A DNA stretch of 7,810 bases from an uncultured Planctomycetaceae bacterium (lineage in GTDB: Bacteria > Planctomycetota > Planctomycetia > Pirellulales > Pirellulaceae), in contig CALELC010000317.1 of the NCBI GenBank assembly GCA_937904535.1, forward strand, positions 1 through 7,810, given 5' to 3'. Position 1 is the stretch's first letter. Every line of letters starts with the position of its first letter. Made by a program: the position numbers and the translations under genes. The notes beneath the pieces were generated by a model. That model made no database searches. It saw only the letters and a list, made by a program, of their open reading frames with translations, and was not told the DNA's origin. Of the stretch, positions 1 through 5,270 are shown piece after piece.

Positions 1-56
1 TTCTTCTAATCCGCGCCTCCACCTAACCAGCCAAATGCCATCTTGCTGGGAAAAAC

Positions 57-770
57 TCAGGCACGGAGAAGTGCATTGAGAATCAGCGAACTCATCAGTG
101 CCGAGAGCAGGCTGAACAGGAGATACGCCAGCGTGCGTTTGGTTCCGAGGCGAATTAGGCCCAGCCCGACCACGATCTGAGTGGCTGTCAGTAGGATGGA
201 GACCCAGCCGCCTTCATGCAGATTCCAGCCGAGCAGGTAACCCACCAGCGCTGCCGGGAGAAGGTTGGGAAGCCCTGCCGCCATGGGTAGCAGCAAGCGG
301 ATATTCGAGAGCTCTTCGTAACCGAACAACCAGACGAACGGCATGAATAGGCAGACCAACAGTGCGGCGATTGGCAACCGCCACTGGCGACAGAACAATG
401 CCGCCCCAAGTGCAGCGAACACTGACAGCACGAAGCAGGCATTGGCGACGGCTACGGGATACTTCGTGCCGACCGCGATGGCCACAGCGACTACCGCAGT
501 GCCGATCAACAGCGTTTGCAACTGAAACTGCAGCGAGCGTCGCGGGCAATCCTCAGCCCAGCCTGTCACCGCGAGCCATGGCAGCGAGGCACAAAATACC
601 ACAGCGACGAGAGACATTCCCAGCGGAACCTGCCACATCAGCGGCACCGAACGGCTCTGATCCGCCCCGGTCCAGTCATAAAACTCGGGGATCAGCCAAC
701 CGCAGAGGCCGCCGATGAGCATCCACCCGATAAGAATGCTCGAGGCGCGGAGCGGCTTGATTGGGACCAT
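57..770 (-). CDS. Multi-pass membrane protein, unknown function
   Basis: This 237-residue protein is dominated by hydrophobic stretches, with about seven or eight likely membrane helices (roughly residues 11-29, 43-70, 84-103, 106-127, 132-150, 158-181, 188-207 and 213-234). I see no catalytic or ligand motif. Residues 82-100 (FQLQTLLIGTAVVAVAIAV) match the 'F-x-L-x-T-LL-x-VVAV' membrane helix that I associate with many planctomycete membrane proteins, which is the main taxonomic hint in the window. The ATG start at 770 has a modest AGGA about 10 bases upstream; an internal ATG at residue 17 is possible but would cut into the first helix. The gene is divergent from the regulated operon starting at 969, about 200 bases away. 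I do not recognise a named family. The coding call is strong and the function unknown. Confidence 0.8.
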   Translation of the reverse strand: MVPIKPLRASSILIGWMLIGGLCGWLIPEFYDWTGADQSRSVPLMWQVPLGMSLVAVVFCASLPWLAVTGWAEDCPRRSLQFQLQTLLIGTAVVAVAIAVGTKYPVAVANACFVLSVFAALGAALFCRQWRLPIAALLVCLFMPFVWLFGYEELSNIRLLLPMAAGLPNLLPAALVGYLLGWNLHEGGWVSILLTATQIVVGLGLIRLGTKRTLAYLLFSLLSALMSSLILNALLRA

Positions 771-895
771 GGGAGCGAGATCCTGCGCGAGTTCTCAGGG
801 CGGTGCACCAAACCATCCTGCATCGTTACCGGAATCCTCAGCTGAGCCAATAGCCTGCCGCACGGACAATCGCAGCGAGGGCAAGCCAGAAATGA

Positions 896-924
896 TTGAC
901 TTCCGCAGCGAGCCGCTTTACTTT
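896..924 (+). promoter_or_regulatory. Predicted promoter of the membrane protein-regulator operon
   Basis: A TTGACT hexamer at 896-901 matches the -35 consensus at 5 of 6 positions. With a 17-base spacer, TACTTT at 919-924 is a weak -10 (3 of 6). The predicted -10 overlaps the first four bases of the palindrome at 921-935, so a protein bound there would block RNA polymerase. The predicted transcript starts about 40 bases upstream of the GTG at 969. This is inferred from consensus only, and planctomycete promoters are poorly defined. Confidence 0.4.
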
Positions 925-935
925 GTACTACAAAG
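921..935. promoter_or_regulatory. Palindromic operator, site 1 (CTTTGTACTACAAAG)
   Basis: This is a perfect 7-1-7 inverted repeat, CTTTGTA-C-TACAAAG, located 33 bases upstream of the preferred GTG start of the 969-1580 gene and overlapping its predicted -10. Two related copies lie at 2008-2022 (12 of 15 identical) and 2031-2045 (11 of 15 identical), all in non-coding DNA flanking the operon that encodes a winged-helix regulator. That arrangement fits a dimeric autoregulator's binding site. The palindrome and its copies are seen directly; the binding protein is inferred. Confidence 0.7.
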
Positions 936-968
936 CAACGAGTGGGACTCCTGATTGGAGAGCAGCCG

Positions 969-1580
969 GTGGAACTTCACGACGCACTCCAGCAGATTTC
1001 TGACATCCGGCAGCAGATGGCGCGAAGCGAAGTGTTTCGCGGCTATCGCTCGCTGACCGTCGGTTTTTCGGGCGTGCTCGGGTTACTGGCGGCCGCCTCG
1101 CAGCCGTCCTGGGTGGCGTCGCCCGCGACGGACTTGGGGCGCTACTTGACGCTCTGGATCGGTGTCGCGGTGATCAGCGCCACGCTTGCCGGCACCGAAT
1201 TATGGATCCGGGCCAGGCTTGCCGGTCCAGGGCTGGTCCGCGAGATGACGCGCTTGGCGGTGGAGCAGTTCCTGCCCTGCCTCGTCGTTGGAGCGCTGCT
1301 CACCCTAGGCATCGCGCGCAGTGCACCGAATGTGGCCTGGATGCTGCCAGGCCTGTGGTCGTTGCTGTTCGGGCTGGGGATCTTTGCCTCCTGCCGCTTG
1401 CTGCCCTCGGCGGTGGTCTGGGCTGGCGTTTACTACGTCATGTGCGGCTGCTGCTGTTTGCGTTGGGGTCAGGGTTCACAGACGCTCGCCCCCTGGCAAA
1501 TGGCACTCGCCTTTGGGGGAGGCCAACTGCTGTGCGCGGCAATCTTGTACAGAACCTTGGAGCGAAAGCATGGCGAGTAA
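969..1580 (+). CDS. Six-helix membrane protein paired with a winged-helix regulator
   Basis: The 203-residue product begins with an amphipathic segment (ELHDALQQISDIRQQMARSEVFRGYRS) and then has about six membrane helices, near residues 28-46, 60-77, 100-117, 122-142, 144-161 and 175-194. The GTG at 969 is preferred because GGAG at 957-960 sits 8 bases upstream. The in-frame GTG at 942 would add nine residues but has no ribosome site and lies just downstream of the operator. The 3' end overlaps the regulator gene by 11 bases, so the two are probably translationally coupled. From general knowledge, small membrane proteins of this shape often sit beside HTH_34-type regulators, but their function is not established. 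A cysteine-rich CGCCC run lies at residues 159-163, in or next to the fifth helix. Confidence 0.82.
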   Translation: MELHDALQQISDIRQQMARSEVFRGYRSLTVGFSGVLGLLAAASQPSWVASPATDLGRYLTLWIGVAVISATLAGTELWIRARLAGPGLVREMTRLAVEQFLPCLVVGALLTLGIARSAPNVAWMLPGLWSLLFGLGIFASCRLLPSAVVWAGVYYVMCGCCCLRWGQGSQTLAPWQMALAFGGGQLLCAAILYRTLERKHGE

Positions 1581-1983
1581 CGCCCAAGCCAACGAAAACC
1601 CAAAGGCGGAAACGTCCCGCCAAGGCCGGTTTTCTTACCACGGCCTGGACCGCGTGATGCACGAAAAGGCGCGGTTAGGAATCTTGGCTTCCTTGGCAGC
1701 CAATGCCGACGGCGTGCTGTTCAACGACTTGAAACAGCTCTGTTCGCTCACCGACGGCAACTTGAGCCGCCACGTGAGCGTGCTCAGCGAGGCTGGGTTG
1801 GTCGAAATCTGGAAAGGTGGCAGCGGTTCACGCTCCCAGTCGCTGTACCGCCTGACTCCCTTGGGCCGCGAACGGTTTGCGGCTTACATCAGCGTTTTGG
1901 AACAGGTGGTCGCCGATGCGCAGGCTCAACAAAACGCTGAAAAATGCCGTCCCCGGAGCGCCGGCGGCTGGTCACCTGCCTGA
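1570..1983 (+). CDS. Winged-helix (HTH_34/MarR-like) transcriptional regulator
   Basis: This 137-residue DNA-binding protein resembles the winged-helix DNA-binding domain family PF13601. A disordered N-terminus (1-22) precedes 'GLDRVMHEKARLGILASL', the helix typical of the family's start. The predicted recognition helix is near residues 62-76 (DGNLSRHVSVLSEAG), the wing follows at 80-95 (WKGGSGSRSQSLYRLT), and 'LGRERFAAYISVLEQVV' (98-114) is the usual C-terminal dimerising helix. The ATG at 1570 is chosen because GGAG at 1559-1562 is 7 bases upstream, although the same frame is open back to 1321. It overlaps the membrane protein gene and ends within a terminator. Palindromes flank the operon on both sides, which suggests autoregulation. 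No ligand-binding domain is visible. It is expected to act as a homodimeric repressor, which is inference. Confidence 0.88.
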   Translation: MASNAQANENPKAETSRQGRFSYHGLDRVMHEKARLGILASLAANADGVLFNDLKQLCSLTDGNLSRHVSVLSEAGLVEIWKGGSGSRSQSLYRLTPLGRERFAAYISVLEQVVADAQAQQNAEKCRPRSAGGWSPA

Positions 1984-1998
1984 CCAGGGGCTTTTTTT
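1968..1998 (+). terminator. Rho-independent terminator overlapping the regulator stop codon
   Basis: CTGGTCA (1968-1974) and TGACCAG (1981-1987) form a perfect 7-bp stem with a 6-base loop. GGGC and a run of seven T follow (1992-1998). The right arm of the stem contains the regulator's TGA stop (1981-1983), so the terminator is partly coding. It would separate the regulator operon from the second operator-bearing promoter region directly downstream. Confidence 0.75.
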
Positions 1999-2007
1999 GA
2001 CTCTTCA

Positions 2008-2022
2008 CTTTGCATCACAAAG
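2008..2022. promoter_or_regulatory. Palindromic operator, site 2 (CTTTGCATCACAAAG)
   Basis: The outer CTTTG/CAAAG arms are perfect (5-5-5), while the inner bases are less symmetrical. It is 12 of 15 identical to the palindrome at 921-935 and begins 9 bases after the T-run of the terminator. A TTGACT at 1997-2002 or TTGCAT at 2010-2015 could be a -35. The latter pairs with TACATT at 2034-2039 over an 18-base spacer, so the pair of sites would cover the core promoter. It is probably bound by the regulator encoded at 1570-1983. Confidence 0.6.
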
Positions 2023-2030
2023 CTTTAGTG

Positions 2031-2045
2031 CTTTACATTGCAAAG
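2031..2045. promoter_or_regulatory. Palindromic operator, site 3 (CTTTACATTGCAAAG)
   Basis: CTTTACA-T-TGCAAAG is an inverted repeat with 6 of 7 paired positions. Its centre is 23 bp from the centre of site 2, close to two helical turns, a spacing that lets two dimers bind the same face. It is 11 of 15 identical to site 1. It overlaps a possible -10 (TACATT, 2034-2039). Transcripts would start near 2046, reading the ispH-like remnant and then the radical SAM gene. Confidence 0.6.
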
Positions 2046-2081
2046 CGATGATCGCTCAACAACTACGGAAATCGGAGTCAG

Positions 2082-2264
2082 CACAACGTTCCCGCTCGGC
2101 AGGTGATGTGTGCGGACGCGATCGATCTCAATTGGTTCAACGACGTGACAACCGTTGGCCTCACCGCCGGTACTTCGACACTCGATGAAACGATCGATGA
2201 AGTGCAGCAGCGATTGGAAGCCATCGCTGCCCAGCGGCGTCCCCAAGTCGCAGCCGACATGTGA
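2082..2264 (+). pseudogene. C-terminal remnant of an ispH (lytB)-like gene
   Basis: The frame ending at TGA 2262-2264 encodes 'ADAIDLNWFNDVTTVGL' followed by 'TAGTSTLDETIDEVQQRLEAI'. This closely resembles the C-terminal end of 4-hydroxy-3-methylbut-2-enyl diphosphate reductase (IspH), where an 'IDxxWF...VGxTAGxSxPD...V...L' segment follows the last substrate-binding region. A full IspH is about 300 residues or more. Here the frame is closed upstream by TGA at 2049-2051, and similarity fades before about 2082, so the iron-sulfur cysteines and catalytic residues are absent. An ATG at 2106 could start a 52-residue peptide, but it has no clear ribosome site. The most likely reading is a degraded or truncated paralogue. 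A short expressed peptide or an assembly chimera is possible. The family call is from memory of the motif. Confidence 0.6.
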
Positions 2265-2321
2265 GCCGGCACTGCCAGAGCAACCGCCCGCGTTCCTCTC
2301 AACTCTACCCCTGAGAACATC

Positions 2322-3833
2322 ATGCGAACACATTGGCTTCCGCTTGAAATGCGTCTGGCACCTCACTTAGACGCCGTGAAGTCCGCGGGACCGGTGCGGC
2401 AACAGTACGCACTGTTGGTCAACCCGTTCTACCCGAAAGATCCTCATGCAAGTTATGGCAAACATGTGCTGACTCCCACCCTTGCCCTGACCAGCATTGC
2501 CGCCAGCACGCCTGCCCACTGGGATGTTGAATACTGGGATGAGAACCTGCTGCAAGGCCCACCGCCGTGTGATCCGGTGCCCGCAGTGGTCGGAATCAGT
2601 GTTCATTTGACCTTTGCCAAGCGGGCGTATGAACTGGCTCGTTGGTATCGCGAGCGTGGCTCGATCGTGGTGCTGGGCGGATTGCACGCGATCTCCTGTC
2701 CCGAGGAAGTCGCTCCGCATGCCGACGTGTTGGCCATCGGCGATGGAGTTCAGCTCTGGGGGCAGATCTTAAACGACATCGACGCAGGGACTTGGAAAGA
2801 CACCTACCGCGCTGATTTCAAACGCCCGTACCGTGAGGATCCTGCGCCGCGTCGCGATCTATTGAAGCGAAATAGCTACCTCACCACGACCAGCCTGATT
2901 GCCACCCGAGGCTGCCACAATCGCTGCGGTTTCTGCTACCTGTCAACGAAGGGCCTACACATGCCGTACCTGATGCGCGACGTCCAGCAGATCGTGGACG
3001 AGTTCCGGCAGGACGGCCAGCCCTATGCCGTGTTTACTGACAACAACTTGGGTTCCAAACCAGAATACCTGCGTCAGTTGTGCCAGGCCCTACGGCCGCT
3101 GGAGAAGATCTGGAGTGCAGCGGTCAGCATCGATGTTGCGGATGATCCTGCTTTGGTTCGTGAGATGGCGTTGGCAGGCTGCACCGGCGTGTTCATCGGC
3201 TTTGAATCGCTGCAGAACGACAACCTCACCGATGCTCGCAAGAAGAGTCCGCGGACCGAGGACTATGCCCGACGGGTGGAACTGTTTCACCGCAACGGCA
3301 TTCAAGTCAACGGAAGTTTCGTGCTGGGGTTCGATCACGACCGAGAGGATGTGTTTGAAACGACGGTCAATTGGATTGAAGAGAACCGGTTGGAGTGTGC
3401 GACGTTCCACATCATGACACCCTACCCTGGCACTCCCTTGTTCCGACAAATGGAAGCCGAAGGTAGGCTGCTGCATACCGACTGGAGCAAGTACGACACC
3501 GCAAACGTTGTGTTCCGCCCACGGCACATGAGCCCTGAGCAACTGGCCGAGGGTTATGCGTGGTGTTACCAGCGGCTTTTTTCAAACGCTTCGATTTGGC
3601 GACGTCGCCCGCAAGACTGGCGGGCGGTGCCGGCCTATCTCGCGATGTCGTACCTATACAAACGGTCCAATCGGTTTTGGCATCTGTTGATCAAACATCA
3701 GTTGACGGCGCGAGCCTGGCGACCACTGGTCGAACTGACGCGCCGCCGGCATCTGCATTTCCGCCGCCGCTTGGCAGCCCGTGACGGGGTCGATGCGGGA
3801 CGCAGCAGCAGTGTCGTTTCTGCTGGTGTGTGA
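2322..3833 (+). CDS. B12-binding-domain-type radical SAM protein
   Basis: The 503-residue protein has the two-part build of cobalamin-type radical SAM enzymes. Residues about 27-150 form a Rossmann-like N-terminal domain with the family pattern 'GG-x-HAISCPEEVAPHADVLAIGDG' (119-142). The SAM core follows with CxxxCxxC at C198-C202-C205 (RGCHNRCGFCY), which binds the 4Fe-4S cluster that cleaves S-adenosylmethionine. 'VFIGFES' with E295 is a core barrel strand, and 'MTPYPGTPLFRQMEAEGRL' is the typical C-terminal element. I see no DxHxxG cobalamin-ligand motif, so any B12 would bind without the histidine ligand, as in many members. The arginine-rich tail (about 410-490) is unusual. The family includes methyltransferases such as hopanoid C-methylases, but the substrate here cannot be read from sequence. 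The start at 2322 has only a weak GAGA; ATG 2349 is an alternative. It lies downstream of operator sites 2 and 3. Confidence 0.88.
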   Translation: MRTHWLPLEMRLAPHLDAVKSAGPVRQQYALLVNPFYPKDPHASYGKHVLTPTLALTSIAASTPAHWDVEYWDENLLQGPPPCDPVPAVVGISVHLTFAKRAYELARWYRERGSIVVLGGLHAISCPEEVAPHADVLAIGDGVQLWGQILNDIDAGTWKDTYRADFKRPYREDPAPRRDLLKRNSYLTTTSLIATRGCHNRCGFCYLSTKGLHMPYLMRDVQQIVDEFRQDGQPYAVFTDNNLGSKPEYLRQLCQALRPLEKIWSAAVSIDVADDPALVREMALAGCTGVFIGFESLQNDNLTDARKKSPRTEDYARRVELFHRNGIQVNGSFVLGFDHDREDVFETTVNWIEENRLECATFHIMTPYPGTPLFRQMEAEGRLLHTDWSKYDTANVVFRPRHMSPEQLAEGYAWCYQRLFSNASIWRRRPQDWRAVPAYLAMSYLYKRSNRFWHLLIKHQLTARAWRPLVELTRRRHLHFRRRLAARDGVDAGRSSSVVSAGV

Positions 3834-3984
3834 TCAATGATTTAGACCAATCGGGGCAGAAACCTTCGTGCATGATCAAGGCAGCCGGTATGCTCACTGT
3901 CTTCGATCTGTCGCGAAGAGTCGCTTGATAATCACTCCGGCGGCTGCGATGTGAATCGGACCACTCCTTGCAGGACACAACAGG

Positions 3985-4659
3985 ATGCATGTGGACGAGG
4001 TTCTAACAACACTCAAGGCCGTGGGAAAGCCGCAAACCGCAGCGATCTACAAACGCCATGGCTCGGGTAACAACGTCTTTGGGACGCTCACCTCGGAGTT
4101 GCAAAAGCTCAAGAAAAAGCTCCGGCTGGATCACGCGTTGGCGCTGGAACTTTGGAATACCGGAAATGCCGAAGCTCGCATCCTGGCGCTCTTGATCGCC
4201 GATCCTGCGAGGATTTCGCGGACCGACGCGGAAACCATGGTCCAAGACGGGCCCGTTCGCTTTCTCGGCAGCTACCTCGCCGACCTGTTTGCTCGCAGTC
4301 CCTTGGCGGATGCTCTGATGCGCGAGTGGATGAAGTCCAAAGACGAGTCCCAACGCGAACTGAGTTATTTCATTTTGGGAGCCCGGCTGAGAGCTGATCC
4401 TGAGTCGATCTCGGATAACGACGCCCAGCAGGTCCTGACGACGATTGAGCAGCAGCTTCACGGTTCGCCGAACTGGGTCCGTTATGCCATGAACGGTGCC
4501 GTCATCGCGATCGGAGTTTTCAAACACGCGCTGCGCGCTGAAGCAATTGCCGTTGCCAAACGCATCGGCAAAGTGGAGGTCGACCATGGAGCGACCAACT
4601 GCAAAACTCCAGACGCGGCAGCCTCCATTGAGAAAGCATCTCGGCGAAAGCGGTCGTGA
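3985..4659 (+). CDS. AlkD-like DNA alkylation repair protein
   Basis: This 224-residue, mostly helical protein matches the DNA alkylation repair family (PF08713, HEAT-like repeats), which removes alkylated purines from DNA as a glycosylase. Visible landmarks are 'LKKKLRLDHALALELWNTG' (42-60), 'EARILALLIADPARIS' (63-78), 'NWVRYAMNGAVIAIG' (163-177) and the conserved tail 'IGKVEVDHGATNCKTPDAA' (194-212), which is typical of one subgroup about 220-240 residues long. Length is normal for that subgroup. In the segment that usually carries the catalytic aspartate ('LTDAL' in relatives as I recall them), this protein reads 'FLGSYLAD' (93-100), so serine 96 may replace it. The ATG at 3985 follows AGGA at 3972-3975. 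The gene appears to be transcribed alone, converging on the gene at 4739-5176. Confidence 0.85.
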   Translation: MHVDEVLTTLKAVGKPQTAAIYKRHGSGNNVFGTLTSELQKLKKKLRLDHALALELWNTGNAEARILALLIADPARISRTDAETMVQDGPVRFLGSYLADLFARSPLADALMREWMKSKDESQRELSYFILGARLRADPESISDNDAQQVLTTIEQQLHGSPNWVRYAMNGAVIAIGVFKHALRAEAIAVAKRIGKVEVDHGATNCKTPDAAASIEKASRRKRS

Positions 4660-4738
4660 GCAGGTTTGCGGCGATGTTCCATAGCCGTACATCGTTCCCC
4701 TACGTGCCCCACTCCGTGTCGGCATCTCAGGGGCCCGT

Positions 4739-5176
4739 TCATTCCAGCGACAATTCGGCTCTTTTCAACGGACGCCGCTTACTTGCCCTGTCACGCCTCC
4801 AGCGGCGGAACCAGAGCACGAACGATGCAAACAGCCCAGGCTGACCGATGTCGAGGAATAATCCTCGCATCATGAGTCGCCCTGGCTCGGAGAAGGGCGA
4901 GAGCGAGGGGAACGCAAATGGAGCGACCTCCCCAAACTCCAGACTGCGATAGGCCAACCCTTCCGCCTCGGCAACCGCCCAAAATTCCTTCATCAGCAGC
5001 TGAGCCCGCAGGTCAGGATCGTCTGTGACCACCTCCAGTCGGTAGCTATCCCAGAACACTTCTTCCCAGCGGCAGTCGGTTAGCTTAGCGATGGGAGTGC
5101 CCTGTTTTTCGATCACCCATCCCGAGGCTCGACCGTAATTTGTCTCCCAGATCCTGAGTCGGCGACCGTACCTCAT
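4739..5176 (-). CDS. Unrecognised 145-residue protein
   Basis: I do not recognise a family. The N-terminal two thirds look like a compact mixed fold rich in aromatic and acidic residues ('GWVIEKQGTPIAKLTDCRWEEVFWDSYRLEVV', split here by description: residues 19-30 and 31-50). A short hydrophobic stretch at 113-123 (PGLFASFVLWF) is followed by a strongly basic tail (RRWRRDRASKRRPLKR, 124-139), which might sit at the membrane face or bind nucleic acid. The start at 5176 is well supported by tandem GGAGGTGAGGTGA ribosome-site sequence within 20 bases upstream. It faces the alkylation repair gene tail to tail and lies downstream of the two-component operon on the same strand, 94 bases after the kinase stop, so it might be co-transcribed with it. 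Confidence 0.72.
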   Translation of the reverse strand: MRYGRRLRIWETNYGRASGWVIEKQGTPIAKLTDCRWEEVFWDSYRLEVVTDDPDLRAQLLMKEFWAVAEAEGLAYRSLEFGEVAPFAFPSLSPFSEPGRLMMRGLFLDIGQPGLFASFVLWFRRWRRDRASKRRPLKRAELSLE

Positions 5177-5270
5177 AAGTCACCTCACCTCCCCTGACAA
5201 ACTGACGAAGGACCTTAACTCGCTTTGGAAGCACTTGATGCCAAGCCGCTGCCACCCCTACAAAACCGAA

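Noticed and set aside
715..954. 79-residue plus-strand open frame before the regulated operon
   Set aside because: It begins inside the minus-strand membrane protein gene and runs through the predicted promoter and operator, so it is unlikely to be translated.
942..968. Upstream GTG start at 942 for the six-helix membrane protein
   Set aside because: There is no ribosome site before it, and it lies only 7 bases after the operator. The GTG at 969 has GGAG at an ideal distance.
2025..2366. 113-residue minus-strand open frame across the intergenic region
   Set aside because: It is antisense to the IspH-like remnant, overlaps an operator and the start of the radical SAM gene, and its product resembles nothing known.
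4003..4725. 240-residue open frame on the minus strand
   Set aside because: It lies antisense to the alkylation repair gene, whose protein shows clear family motifs. The antisense product shows no recognisable domain and is a shadow of GC-rich coding sequence.
5200..5270. Hairpin after the kinase gene as a terminator
   Set aside because: The GCTTGG/CCAAAGC pairing needs a bulge and has no T-run on the minus strand, so it is too weak to call.
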